A stretch of DNA of 64,000 nt from Buxus sempervirens (Eukaryota; Streptophyta; Magnoliopsida; Buxales; Buxaceae). Position 1 is the stretch's first letter, and every line of letters begins with the position of its first letter. This document shows positions 10,724 to 23,698 of this stretch, in pieces. The position numbers were made by a program, and so were the translations under genes. Where the stretch lies: the NCBI GenBank assembly GCA_947561395.2, contig OX387188.1:14726229-14790228 (forward strand), in the 5' to 3' direction. Under the pieces are notes generated by a model that saw nothing but the letters and a program-made list of their open reading frames with translations, did not search any database and was not told where the DNA came from.

Positions 10724-11639
10724 TGTAGTGTAGCATCTCGGAACCGGGTATGCTTATAAGGGGCACTGACCTGTCCTCGAATTCTACTTATGGGCTAAAA
10801 GAACTTAATTAATACAATCAAGGGCAATTAAATAATAATTATCAGAGTGCAAATACGCATAAGAAGCATGGAATAAAAATATTACCATCTAACAAAAGTC
10901 ATCTATATAATAATCTCTAAGGTGTGATACCTGTGCATAACAAAAAGGGTAATTAAATGCTCACAATATCTCTCTAGTATGTAAAATCACATATGAAAGT
11001 TATAATCCAAAAGAGAGTTATTACATTCTTATTTACAATTCCTAAAAAATAAAACCAGCAATATATGGAGAATCCTACTATCGGTGGTAGTAGTTCTCAG
11101 GCATATACTCGGATTCTTCCTTTGGCTCTGCCTCAATATCATGCTCATACAGAAGATCTGAAAACAAATTCGGTAAAACAAAACACGCGTGAGACTCAAA
11201 GTCTGAGTAAGCAACAAACATGTATGAATAGAAATAGTTTATACAATTCATACAACGTTATAATAACATTCTCTGATTTAAAATATAGAACCCATGAATA
11301 GAAGTAGTTTATGCAATTTTATGACATCATGATAACCTTTTCAGACATAAAGTATAAAACTCGGGAATAGAAGTAGTCTATGCAATTCTTATAACATCAT
11401 GATAACATTCACTGATATAAAATATAGAGCTCATGAATAAAAGCAGTTTATGCGATTTTATGACATCATGATAATATTTTTAGATATAAGGTATAATCTC
11501 AAGTCAACGCATCTCAATCAGATAACACATAGACTTAATTTGATAGACCCAATCATTTACTACAAGCATCATATCTTGGTAGGACTCATAATTCAAAACA
11601 AACTATTTGTATCATTTACTAGAACCAATGCCTCAATGC

Positions 11640-11755
11640 ATAAACCAAGTGAGATTACTCGTTTACTGTCAAGTGAGATTATACATTCATTGCCAAGTGA
11701 GATTACTCATTCACTGCCAAATGAGATTACTCATTCACTGTTAATCAAACTTTAG
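11640..11755. repeat. 24-bp tandem repeat in the solo LTR
   Basis: About four and a half copies of a unit like CCAAGTGAGATTACTCATTC + ACTG. Diverged copies return at 11905-12000. The equivalent place in sister LTRs holds a different repeat. Confidence 0.8.
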
Positions 11756-12462
11756 GCCAGGTGCCTGGTCAAATCACATAAGAGAGCTTACTATACCTTT
11801 ACCACATCAAAATCAATATTCACAAGTGTAAGAGTAATCCATATTCACTTCACATCCAAAGTCAAATCAAAGTAAAACACATATACCATGAAGTCCACAA
11901 AACAAAAACTAAGGTCGAGTGGAATTCCTCATCCACCGCCATTCAACTAAGGCTAAGTGAGATTACCCATTCATTGCCAATCAGTCAAGGCTAAGTGCCT
12001 TGTCAAATTACATAATAGATTTCAACATTATTTTCATAAATCCAAATCAAGCAAAACGATAGCCATAGAATCAACCAAACACATATTTGATGAGTGGAAT
12101 AGTCTTAGGATTCTCAATGAAGTCACCATACCAAAAATCAATGGATTTTGAGACAAAAAGTTTTTGACCTTAAAGAATATTCCAAGTCTTGGTAAAAAAC
12201 GTTGACTTTTTGGATATATGATTTTTATAGACAAATCTACTAGGAGTTTCGGGTTCAAATTTTGGTCTTAGTCTAATGAAGGGTTAACAAATTTTCTGTA
12301 ATTTTATAGGCTTCTGAATCCTTCGTTTAGATAGCAAACTCAAAAAGTGGTTTTTGATGAAAATCAGGCAAAACTAGAATTTTAGGCATGAACTGAAAAA
12401 TTGACTTTTTATTGGTAAGGAATTAGGTCTTGGGAGTATTTTTAGTGGTTCCATTTTTTTGG

Positions 12463-12481
12463 AGGGGGGGGGGGGGGGGGG
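12463..12481 (+). repeat. Poly-G run
   Basis: Uninterrupted G tract of roughly 18-19 bases in the solo LTR, preceded by GGAG. Length may be affected by sequencing error. Confidence 0.8.
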
Positions 12482-12489
12482 GTGTAAAA

Positions 12490-12700
12490 CCTTTCCAAAT
12501 CAGGCCTCACGATTAGCCCCCAGGATTAGTCGCCCCCTAGCGATTAGCTCCGCGATTAGGTCCACGATTAATCATGGACCTAATCCTGAATCGCGATTAG
12601 TCGTCGAGACTAATCTTGTCTCACGATTAGCCTTCACAGTGATTGTTTTTGGGTGTTCTAACTCGGGATTAATCGCCAATCCTCAGGATTAATCACCAGC
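12490..12700. repeat. Cluster of CGATTAG/CTAATC words in the solo LTR
   Basis: About a dozen occurrences of GATTAG or its complement CTAATC within 200 bp, many preceded by CG, including an inverted pair around GGTCCACGATTAATC / ATGGACCTAATCC. It lies in the part of the LTR where sister copies have other clustered words. Confidence 0.7.
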
Positions 12701-13952
12701 TCGGGTTTGGTAACTTTTTTTGGCTATTTTTCAATACCAAGCTCATATAAACAATTTCTAAACTTTCCAACACCAAGTGGGATGATTATAAAACATCCCA
12801 ACATACTTAAAAACACCTTCCATTTGAACACAAATCTAAACACATGAAACCTCATTCAAGATATGAAACTCAAACCCAAAACTGAAATATAATCAATGTA
12901 GATTGGAAATCCATAGCAAAGCAAATTAATAGAAAACCAAACGGAAGTATTATACGACCAAAGCCCTACGAATTTTAGAAGCAAAAACCAACATGCAAGT
13001 GAATTTTCAGCTCAACCAAACCCTATGAGAGAGATACGAAAATTTAGTAAACTCATTTTAGTTGGAAGGGTTTGTTACTTACCTGTTTAATGAAGAAGCA
13101 CAACTTCTCTTCAATCTTTCTCCTCCTCCTCCTTCACCAAGCTTCCAAGTCCTCTACACTCTCTCTTTCTCTCTTGTTCTATATGTAGAACACAAAAAAA
13201 GGGTTCAAAAACACTTAGAACATTTAGCTAGGGCATCCTTTTATATGCCTTTATTTTATTTATTAAAGTTGCCCTTCAACAAGTCTTTTATTCCACTAAA
13301 CCCTTGGGGGTACCTAAGGGTTATTAAGAGGGTACCTTAGTGTTATGAGGGAGTATCTTAGTGTTATTTAAGAGGGGTACGTTGGTGTTTTAAGGGATTT
13401 ATCTTAGTTATTTTAAAGGGTATACTTTAGGTATGTTTGGGGGGGTGTACCTTAGTTATACAAGGGGGTACTTTAGTTATAGAATGGGTGGGTGTACCCT
13501 AGGTATTCTTGGCCCAAATTGGTGTTAATGAAGATTTAAGAAAGGTCTTGAAGTGTTGCAATTCAAATCTGGGCATAAAACAATAAATTTTGGAATTTTG
13601 TACTAGATGCACAAATGTTAAAGTTGGACGGTCGGGTGTTGAACTTTTATCAAATAGGTTTTGAAGAAAACAACTTAATGCATGATTCAAGGTCCGCACG
13701 CCAAGGCTAATTTTCACATTTAACTTCAATTTTTCAGAATTTGATTTCTAATTCACTAGACCTAATTGGAGGATACTTTAGCTAATTGAAATTTAAACAT
13801 ATCTTTAATTAAGCTTACTTTATTAGAACCTTCAACATACTTCAATTTGTTTTTCCCAATTCTCAGGCATAATCCACATCTACCTCATCTTCATATCACA
13901 AGTGCTTAATTGGTCTATTAATCTCATTTTAAATAAATAAACTTAATAATTA

Positions 13953-15742
13953 GGGAAATTTACAGAAACACCCCCTGAGGTTTTTGACAAAGGCAGTCAG
14001 ACTCCCTTAGATTCAAAATCGATCATTTACCTCCCTTAAGGTTTGCGTAACGTGCACCCACACCCCCTATTGTCAACTTAAGGTTTGCGTAACATGCACC
14101 CACACCCCCTATTGTCAACTTAAAGCTAACGCCAATAGTTGTGTACACTTAAAAAGACCAAAACCCCCTAATTTTCTAGAATTGTTTATTTGCCCTTCTT
14201 TTGTTCGAAATACAGAAAACAAAGGCCGGAGCATCTCATTGGCGGAACATGGCACCGGACAACTGACCGTAATTCGTCGAACTCATCCAAGGACAACACA
14301 TGCCGAAGGATTACCTGGCTACTTGCCCATTCAACGTTAATCGAATCATTGAAGAAATGATGGTAGACACAATCTTGTCTGGTTCTCGTTCGAAACTAGT
14401 AACAAGATATGCTCTGCAAACAAGATCCGATCCTCTACGTTTCAAGAAAAGCTCAAAGCTATTCATTTATTAGTGTTTTTATGGTGTATTTCTGTTGTTC
14501 TGACTTGTGGGTATTTGGTGTTTGATGTGTACAACAAGAACATGAGGTCGTGGGCAGCCATTGTTTTGTCTTATTCGTTTCTTGTGCGTTGAATTGAGAC
14601 CCAAATTTATTGTTCTGTCTTATTCGTTAGTTTCTTGTATTCAACCCAAATTTATTGTTTTGTCTTATTCGTTAGTTTCTTGTGCGTTGAATTGAGACCC
14701 AAATTTATTGTTTTGTCTTATTCGTTAGTTTCTTGTGCGTTGAATTAGTTTCTTGTGCGTTGAATTGAGACCCAAATTTGGTGTTTTGTCTTATTCGTTA
14801 GGTTTTTTTTTGAAGACCATCTTATTCGTTAGTTTCTTGTGCGTTGAATTGAGACCCAAATTTATTGTTTTGTCTTATTTGTTAGTTTCTTGTGCGTTGA
14901 ATTGAGACCCAAATTTGGTGTCGTTTTCTGTCTTTTTCTTTTCCTCTTAATCAGTAAGACGAGAGAGATCTAGAGAGAGAAAATGAAGGAAGGACAGTAG
15001 TTGCAGGGGTTGAATAGCGGGTGGTAAAAGAGGGTGACCGTGTCGTATATGGCGGTGGTGATGATGAATGACGCCGCGCTGTTGATGGGGCCATCCGGGG
15101 GGCTCTGCAATAAATAGGAGGGGCCGGTGAGAGTTGGGAGAAGCTGTTGACATCATTCAATGCTGGGCCGTCCGGGGAGCTTTTCAAATACCGACCGTGT
15201 ACTATCTAGTCTCTCGTCTCTGAATCCCTAAAACCCTCAATTTGCAGAAAATATTAGCAAACCCTAGGTTTGGGTTTGCTCTTGAAGGTAATTATGATGA
15301 ACCAGTTGTTTTTATTTTGGGTTTTATGGTCGAAACCTTTCATCTTCAAATTTTCAAATAGCTGGCATCGATCGGTGGCTGCCTAATAAACCGATGAGAT
15401 GAGTTGGGAGAACTACAACTAAGAAGAAGAGGTTGGGCACCGGAGAACAGAGAGGAGCTGGGGAATAGAGACGAGATAGAGTCTTGTTGGAGAACATAGG
15501 CAAGATAGGTTAATTTTTAATTTTATTTCCCTTTCAAATAAAGTAATGACAAATAAAAAATATTGAAAACGAAGGGTGTTTTGGTCATTTTATCTGTACA
15601 CAAGTAACGGTGTTAGTTCTTAATTGACGGTAAAGGGTGTAAGTATATAATTCCTAAACCTCAAGGGAGGTAAGTGATCATTTTTAAACCTGAGGGGGTC
15701 TAACTGTATAGGAACCTCAAGGGGTGTATCTGCAAATTTCCC
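13953..15742. mobile_element. Mutator-like element (MULE-2) inside the solo LTR
   Basis: Starts GGGAAATTTACAGAAACACC and ends with the complement GCAAATTTCCC. The exact 9-bp duplication TAATAATTA flanks it (13944-13952 and 15743-15751). Terminal repeats contain the CACCCCCTGAGG motif shared with MULE-1. Length is 1,790 bp. No transposase. Interior plus-strand sequence at 14290-14400 reads CPFNVNRIIEEMM, which looks protein-like but is not identified; another coding-like GC-rich patch is at 14940-15190. Confidence 0.92.
14561..14925 (+). repeat. 53-bp tandem repeat within MULE-2
   Basis: About six partly interrupted copies of a 53-bp unit with the blocks TTGTTTTGTCTTATTCGTTA, GTTTCTTGTGCGTTGAATTG and AGACCCAAATTTA. 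One copy has a T-run insertion near 14805. Confidence 0.9.
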
Positions 15743-15783
15743 TAATAATTAAGATATAATTAGGGTCGGGGTTTTACATGTAG

Positions 15784-16988
15784 CCATCTCATTATAACCA
15801 TAATACATTAAAAAGAAGAAGCTATAATTAAATATCTGGCTTTGTTACACTTCATTGGCCTTATAGCAAAATATTATTTCACATTTTTGCAACAAATTTA
15901 ATGATGTGGTTAGAAATGTGAACATTGACCGGATGCTTTATTGGGATGATTTTTCATGTGAAGAGTAGGTGGTGGCTCTTTGTGGCCCAAAAAATCATCA
16001 TATCTAGATTAGGGACGACAATTGGGTGGATAATTTGTTAACTCGCCTGGTCCACCCCTAATGGTTAAGGTTTGGTAATTCGTAAATAAGGTTAAGGTTT
16101 AGCCCAATTCAACCCTAACATTCGCCAAACTCAAACCTTAATCTATTAAAATATATGTTTTACACATATCTCTTATACAAAAATATATTTTATAAATAAA
16201 TATATTTAACAAAACAATTAGGGTTAGGATCGGGTTTGGTATTGGATTAATGCTTATAGGGGCAAGTTAGGGTTTGCCAAACCCTACTCCTGACTGGCTC
16301 TATTGCCATTATTTGCCATCAGATATAGTTTACTTATGCTATTAGCATTTTTCTTCTAATATGTGAGAAGTTCATGGTTCTAGTTCAACAAATTATGTTA
16401 ACTTTAATGACTGCTAAATGAATAAATGCAACACCGAAGTAAGAAACAAAAATAATCGTTAGAGCTATTAATGAAGATAAATAAATTATAGTTATAGAGC
16501 CTGGAAGAAATCATGTTTCCTTATCTTTGATAATAGAGTGTTATATATATATATATATAGATTTTACCACTTTTGGCAAGTGGTGAATCGCATAACATAA
16601 GAAAATTCAGTTGGCTAGAAATAAATGAACCACACTATCCGTGTCAAATGATGAATCCTACACATAGAATTAATGGTTAACTCATGCCTAACATAAGATG
16701 TCTTGCATGGTCCACATCAAACTAAAAGTAGTCATTTGATGGAAAGATATGATATTAAAACAATGAGAAGATACCTTTGATGTTGTTTGAGGATGTTTTA
16801 CTTTGGATTGATTTGATCTAAAATGAACTCATAATATAATCTTTGGGTTTAAGTTTAAAGTCAATACTTTTGGGCTAAATCTGAAATGGGCTAGGTTTGT
16901 GCCAAATAGTTTTAGTTTTGGACAACCCCAGAATAATAAAAGCTTGTCCCAAACTGTCCTTTTATTCAATTCTAGTGGAAGTTATGCA
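15784..16988. other. Intergenic region with a possible hAT-like remnant
   Basis: No gene seen. 16010-16306 (GGGACGACAATTGGGTGG ... CTGACTGGCTCTATTGCC) resembles hAT MITEs whose ends read GGGGTGGCAATTGGG and GGCTCTATTGCCACCC, but no target duplication was found. A (TA)n run is at 16542-16559. Confidence 0.4.
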
Positions 16989-17489
16989 TGAAGTGGTAGG
17001 GGTGCTTATTGCCGGTCCAGCCCAGCACGCTTTAAGCGTGCTCGTGCCCGGCACGGCACAGCATGGTCTAGCGGGTTGTGCCATGCCTAGGGTATTGGGT
17101 ACTAGGCCTGTCAAGACATGGCCCATTGGGCCATCATGAAGCATGCCGTGCCACTCGTGTGCTGGCCCATGGGTCTATATAAAAAAGAAGGGGGTTTTTT
17201 TGCCTTCTTTGGGGTCTTTTTTACCATTTTTTTTTTACAATTTCAGAGAAAATAGTATCCCAATATATGTAAAAAATGTGTGTGAATAATAAGTATATTT
17301 TTATTTCCTTTATTTTCTATTTCTCTACATTTTTTAATATGTTTATTATGCAGCTCGTGGGCAGCCTGTGTGCCACGGCCTGGCATGACACGGCCCAACC
17401 TTAGCTGTGCCACAGGCTGGGCCGTGCCTAGGGAATTGGGTTACGGGCCAAGCACGACACAGCCCATTTCTTTGGTGGGCCGAGGTGTT

Positions 17490-20400
17490 ATGGTAAGCAA
17501 CAAAAGCAACTAAAATATGAAATAATTTAAAACTTTTTCTAACTTTATAATAAGAGAAATGCGGAAACTTGAATTCAAATTCTCTTTATTAATCAACAAT
17601 TATGATATACAAGGATTTCAATTACATGAGCAATCCTACATCTATATAGACTACCCAGCTACAACTAGCTCACAACTTGACGTCCTCACCAAGAGTACCT
17701 GAAAAATGAGAGAAATCGGAGTGAGAATAAATCTCAACAAGTAGCAAAGTGCATGCATGAAATCAGTCCACGTTTATATAAAATAAGTCATGAGGTGTAC
17801 GATTAAACCAACGACAACATCAACAAGGATAATTCCAAAGTTAAAGTCCAATCCCATTATTATTATCAAATCATATTTCAATAACAATACCAATAAAACA
17901 TTGAATGGTCAAATGTCATGTAGTTGCTTAGATTGGTTAATCAATATGCCAGAGCGACATCCACACCTCCATGTACACAGTTCCGGCCTACTTAGGGTTT
18001 TGGACACTCTGAAATGACGGCCTACTCAGGGTTTCGTCATCTAATGTCGGCCTGCTCCGGGTATCAGCATTGACAACCAGGCCTACTCATGATATCACAT
18101 TAAACCAAACCTTTCCATCATTCTGGCTGCTCTACACTGGTCATGGCAACACTCCATGGCCATGCTCTTACACCAATAAAGTATATACATCACATTACTA
18201 AGTTTAGACTCTAGATCCAGGAAAAGCTAAACCAAAACAGAAAAACCATCACATAAACTCCACACTGACATCACATTAAACCAAACCTTTCCATCATTAT
18301 GTACAACAGAATACAGCTTAACACAGGTCACTGCGGACCATAACAGCAACTCATGATATCTCAGTAAATATTCCAACTCAAAGTACATGTCTAACTAATA
18401 GTAAAATCCATTTACCCACAGCAAGATAAATTTTACAAATACAGTTCAGCACCTTGAAATCAAGCAAACCCAGATTAAACAAATTCACAATTAGAAAACA
18501 ATATAAGAAATAAAGAAAACTAAACCATTAATCCATAGTGACAGGAATAGAAAAATAACCCACCAATAGTCCTTCAATTATTACTTCGGAAACTCATAAG
18601 ACTACCAATAAATTTGACTTAATTATCTCCGGTTGGTTTGAGCAGATAAAATAATTCTAATATCCTAATCTAGTCTTGAGCTAAGAGGTTGAAGCCTCAA
18701 AGTCTCAAAATCTGGTTCAGATTGGTCAGACGTACGTTTTTGGAAATTCTGTTGGGTGCACTGACCTCTGACGCATGGCGTGAGGTCGGCACCAACTCGG
18801 CGTAAACAAAACAAGGCTCACGCTAACTTAAAAATACTCGGCGCTAAGTCGGCGAAACCGAAACAATGTCTCGCGCTGGCTCACATCACTCGGCACTAGG
18901 TAGACGCCAACTCGGCTGAACCAAAACACGATTTTCGACTCTCTGTTAATCTCAAAACTCCATGACTGGCCAATTTTTAGACCTCTGTAATAACTTTTCT
19001 ATGCTTCTACCATTCCCAAAACACATTTAAACATGATTCGAATTTAATCTAAACAACTTACTATTAAGACTTCAAAACTCACCCAAAACTCCACGTTCGA
19101 ACTATGTTCTTCCAAAACCATGCTTCACGACTAAACTTAGAGATCAAAACCAAAATACAGATCAAAATGATGCTAAAAAAATCTTGGTGATTAAAATTTA
19201 ACTAAGGTTTCTTTCTAAATCAAACCACCCATAAACAACAATTTTCTTGATTCTTAAAGAGAGATTTAAATCACCAAATCAAAACTTTATAATCGTCTAA
19301 CTTTTCCAATGAAATCCAACTTAAAAACCAATACGATCAATCATAAAAAAACACAAGAAAATATGCAGTTCCTTCAGTTTCAAGTGTTTGCTACTTGCCT
19401 TTTTGATGAACCCAGATTTTTCAGAACTTCTTCTGTGCCCGTTTTTGAAGCTCGACCGCACCCCTCTAAACTTTTCAAATTTCGATCTCCACCGTTCAGT
19501 TTGAAGTCCTCTATGAGTAGAACAAAATCCTAAAATTTCAGGTCATTCCAACGGTTGGATCTTTCTATCTCGTCGTTCGAAGTTGGCTAGTCGGCCATCT
19601 CTGTAACTCATTTTTTTTTCAAATTCTGATTTTCCACCAACTTCTGGGTTAATTCGCACTACCTGAGACTCATCCAAATCCAATCTCCACCGTTCAGATT
19701 AAAGTATCTCATGTGTAGAGCATAACCTCCAAATTTCATGACGATTGAACGACTAGATCTCTGGGATCGTCGTTCAAAGTCTGCTGGTCGGACCTCTGTA
19801 GCACCTCCCTTTTTCTTTTCTTCCCTCTCTTTTCTCTCCTCTCTTCTTTCCTTTATTTTTCTCCCAAGCCCAAGCATGAATTTTCCTCTCTTTCTTGTTT
19901 ATTTTTGACTTGCTAAAAACCCTAAACCTTTCCTAGACCTCCCCTTTTATAAGTTCTCTTAATTAGAAGTCCCACTAGGTTTAGAAGACCTTATAAATAG
20001 AATTCCCACTCTTAATTGGAAACCTCCCTATTTTAACCTCCCTTCTAATTCCTCTTTTAAGTATCTCATACAAAAGAATGATTTATTTTAATTTATTTTC
20101 TTGCTAATTTAATTTTTTATTTTAAAATATTACTAAAACACCCCACAGCTCCTTTTATCCTCAAATTTAAGGTTCCTTATCAACCATAATCACTAATATA
20201 CCCTTTTTCCTACTTTTAAGCCATAATTTGCTATTTTAATTCAAACCTAACCCAAATTAAGTCTAGTTAAATATTTCAAGTCTAATAATTATTTAATTAC
20301 TCAATATATTAATTTGGCTAATTGAAAAATGACTAAAATACCCTTTCCTTCAAATTCCATATTTAACCTTTGGATTTTTTTTCCAAAAATTCTCCTCTTT

Positions 20401-20690
20401 ATTTCTCTCATCAATCTTAACCATATAATGCACTTGGATTAATACCTATCTTCTCTAATCCTTTTTATTTAATTTACTCTCCTAATTCATCTAAATCAAC
20501 CTTGCTCTTTCCTATTTAAATGAATCCACTATTTAAATTCCTAGTTACTCAAAATTATTGTTTATTTATTTAGTTACTAATATCTCTTTGGATCATAATA
20601 TTATTCCTCAAATACCTAAATTAAATCTTAACTTTTCAATAATTAGGCTTATTTAATTTACTTTATTTTAGGAAAATCCAGGGTTTTACA
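17490..20690 (-). mobile_element. 3' LTR of a Tekay-like element
   Basis: Minus orientation: the 5' end is at 20690 (TGTAAAACCCTGGATTTTCC in LTR sense). The low-coordinate end is near 17490 but no clean TG with duplication was found. A block at 17700-18110 and another at 18700-18960 align with 21700-22110 and 22680-22980 in the partner LTR, though clearly diverged (many substitutions), so the pair is old. Within it, 17980-18095 holds four variants of GGCCTACTCAGGGTATCG, and 18770-18950 holds clustered ACTCGGCG/GGCGTGAG words. Confidence 0.75.
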
Positions 20691-21364
20691 TTTTACCCAC
20701 CTAAAAAAAAATTTCGTCCTTGAAATTTAAATCATAGCCTCTACTCTAGAATTACTTCACTCATGCTTCCACTGCACAACTCTTATTTATAGAGAGAGGA
20801 AATTTATGGAATAGAAAAGATATGGCGTTTTATAGAAAGAAATGGAAGAAGGCATGTTACTCACCTCATGTGGTCATAGGGGTTGGGTATTTCTATGGAG
20901 TTTTGGAAATTCAAATTAGATAGAGAGATTGAAAGGCAAAGAGTTATTCTTAGGTCCTAACCCTTTTCAAAGTATTAAATTAACTAGTTTAAGGAAAAGA
21001 GATTAGAAAAATTTTTAATCATGTATATGTCAAGTAATGTTCTAAATCTCATAACTTATGAACAAGTAATGTTCTAAATCTCATAACTTAGTCATTTCTT
21101 AACTAAATCACCTAAAATTTGTCTCATTGGAATCTTGACTCATGGCACTAAAATAACTTATAGCAGATTTTAGAAATTCCATGTGGTTAATTAATTATTG
21201 TATTTTAAAGTTAACTTTTATTAAAAACCTATGCCATAGAGGTCATTTTACTAAAATCATTTTACTCTCATCTATGCTTTTACCATTACCAAAACACCTT
21301 TAAACATGATTCAGATTTAATCTAAGCAACTTGATAATCACGACTCTAAACCTAGGAACTTCTA
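20691..21364 (-). mobile_element. Remnant interior of the Tekay-like element
   Basis: Directly beside the 3' LTR the minus strand reads AAATTTCAAGGACGAAATTT followed by a T-run and AGGTGGGTAAAA, the usual end of pol plus polypurine tract before a Tekay/Del 3' LTR. No pol domain survives. 21265-21358 duplicates LTR sequence found at 23025-23110, so the interior is a patchwork of deletions. Confidence 0.7.
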
Positions 21365-23606
21365 CCTAGAATACTTAGGAACTTCTAATTCCGTGTTGTT
21401 CATTAAAGATATAACACGTCTCACAGAAGGTTAGGTAAGGATCCAAAATCAATGTGATCGTTGGATAATCACGCAATTAATACCATGTCAGAGTGCACAA
21501 TTAAATTCTTATCTAAGACTTCCAAAATAATCTTTAAGTAAAGTCAAACAAATCCACATCAACTACTTTATTACATTTCCCAAAATCAAATGAATCAAAG
21601 TTTCAATCTAAAATAAACCTACTAGTCTATGGATTGTAGTAATAATCTTCCTCCCTATATGTGTCAGTCGGATCTACCCCGTAGGCGCCTCACCACAAGT
21701 ATTTGAAAAACAAAACAAAAGCGAAGGAATGAGATACAAATATCTTAGCGAGTAGCACAGGCATGCAGAAATAGTTAACCACAGTTATAAAGTATGCACC
21801 GATAAATAACCAACACCAATACCTCAATAGAGATAAATACGAGATGGAAATCCAGAAATCTAATATTAGTTCACATCAAATATCAACCACAGTACCGATA
21901 AAATAACGAAATGTCAATGTCATGCATATTGCTTAGGTTGGTTAATTCACATGCCAAGGTGACACTCCACACCTCCATGTATACAGTTCTGGCCTACTCA
22001 GGGTATCGGACACTCTGAAATGACGGTCTACTCAGGGTATCGTCATTCAATACCAGCCTACTCTGGGTATCGGCATTGACAACCAGGCCTACTTAGGGTA
22101 TCTGACTGCTCTACACCGGTTGTGGCAACATACTAGGCCATGCAATTACCCCAACAAACGATACCATCACATTACTAAGCTTAACATGGATCCAAGGGAA
22201 GCTAAACCCAAAACCAATTTAACAAGTTCACAAAACTTAGTAGTTGCAAAACAATAAACCCACAATGATTACCACCATGTATATCTCAATACACTAATAC
22301 CAAATCATTCCAACCAGAATAGCAACTCATGTATTTTCAATAAGTATCCAAACCCCAAAACAACAAACCTCATTAGCATTTAAAATCATTTTACTCACAC
22401 AAGAACATTTACAATACTATTCAGTCCATTGATATCAAACAAATCCAGATTAAACAGATTCACAACCAGAAAACAAATATAGTGCCAAGCGAAGACTAAC
22501 TCATTAGCTTATAGGGTCATGATCAGTAAACCTACCCAGATTCCTTCAATACACATCTCGGAAACCTATATAAACACCCAGAATTTGATTTAAGGCTCTC
22601 TTAATTGGTTTGAATAGATATAACGTTTCTAATATCCTAATCTAATCTTTGGGTAAGAGGTTGAAGTCTCAAAATAGTAAAATTTGGCTTGGATTGGTCA
22701 GAAACACTTTCAGTAGATTTTTAGGGTATGCGTTGACCTTTGGCGCTTGGCGCGAGGTCGGTGTGGACTCAGCACATACGAAAACAGCGTTTCGTGCAGA
22801 CTAAAATGACTTGGCGCGAGACAAGCGCGAACTCGGCGATACGAGAAAATACCTCGCGCGCAATTGGCGCGAGCTTAGCGCGAACTCGGCGATAACACAT
22901 AACATTCCTTGCGCTGACTCTAACACTTGGCGCTAGGTATGCGCCAAGTCGGCGGACACTACCTCCGACTCGCGACTCTCTGTTAATCTCAGAACTCCAT
23001 GACTGGCCGTATTTTTGACCTCTGTAACCACTCATCTATGCTTCTACCATTACCAAAACACTTTTAAACATGATTCGGATTCAATCTAAGCAACTTGATA
23101 ATCACGACTCTAAACCCATTACAATAACACACGCTCGAACAGATCTTATTCAGAAACCATGCTTTTGACAAATCTTACAGATCAAAACCCACGATAAATC
23201 AAAACGAATGCTACTCACCTTAGACGCTTCCAAGTCTTGCACAGCAACTCCTAGTAGAGCAACCCAACAAGTCGATCTTCACTCCGTTTGTCTTCGGTTC
23301 GCAAGAGTTTTTCTTCTAAACTCTTCGATTTTGAACACTTAATCAGCAGGAAGCACCCGGTCTTCTTCTCTCCAAAAACCTTAGGTCACCAGCCGAAATC
23401 GCCTTCAACACAAAGTATGCGAGAACGAAAACCTATGAGTCTAACTTCCTTAAGTATTTATACTTACTATACATACCTTGCCGCTCGACGAGTTTTAAAT
23501 CAACTGGATTCGGTGCAACTCTCACCCACCAAGTTTCCCTACATACACACAGCTTATTAATTTTATTTTTCCAATAAAAATCATGTAGAAAATTCGGGGT
23601 TTTACA
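21365..23606 (-). mobile_element. 5' LTR of the Tekay-like element
   Basis: Minus orientation, 5' end at 23606 (TGTAAAACCCCG in LTR sense). The low end was placed by alignment of TGTTCATTAAAG...GGTTAGGTAAGG and GTCAGAGTGCAC with 27880-27975 in another LTR, so it is approximate. It carries the repeated GGCCTACTCAGGGTATCG unit at 21985-22105 and clustered GGCGCGAG/ACTCGGCG words at 22740-22970. It is shorter than its partner, so internal deletions are likely. Confidence 0.7.
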
Positions 23607-23698
23607 ACCGTGCCGTGCCCAGACTGTGGCCCGCTAGGCCCCGGGTAAACATGTCCATGCCGTGTCGGGCTGACCCGTTAAGCAACCCTATGAAGTGG

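Larger units (their letters stand above)
10729..15778 (-). mobile_element. Tekay/Del-like solo LTR, interrupted by MULE-2
   Basis: Starts TGTAGCATCTCGG and ends CGGGGTTTTACA on the plus strand, flanked by the exact 5-bp duplication TGTAG (10724-10728 and 15779-15783). Read in the LTR sense (minus) it begins TGTAAAACCCCG, the start of many plant Tekay/Del LTRs. No coding region lies between the ends apart from MULE-2, so this is a solo LTR of about 3.25 kb left by LTR-LTR recombination. Layout matches the other LTRs at 17490, 21365 and 27857 (GTGAGACTC...GAGTAAGCAAC segment near 11190-11218). Confidence 0.85.
16997..23690. mobile_element. hAT element split by a Tekay-like LTR pair
   Basis: The left end TAGGGGTGCTTA and right end TTAAGCAACCCTA are inverted repeats. 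The exact 8-bp duplication TGAAGTGG is at 16989-16996 and 23691-23698. The element's own sequence is only about 16997-17490 plus 23607-23690. It is packed with GTGCCGTGCC/GGGCCGTGCC words on both strands, typical of non-autonomous plant hATs. The 6.1 kb in between is a later LTR insertion. Confidence 0.88.

Noticed and set aside
12459-12692. ORF starting MEGGGGGGCK
   Set aside because: It exists because of the poly-G run and the CGATTAG word cluster in a solo LTR.
22769-23035. 88-codon minus ORF rich in Arg
   Set aside because: It reads through the clustered GGCGCGAG/ACTCGGCG words of an LTR; no homologous frame in the partner LTR.
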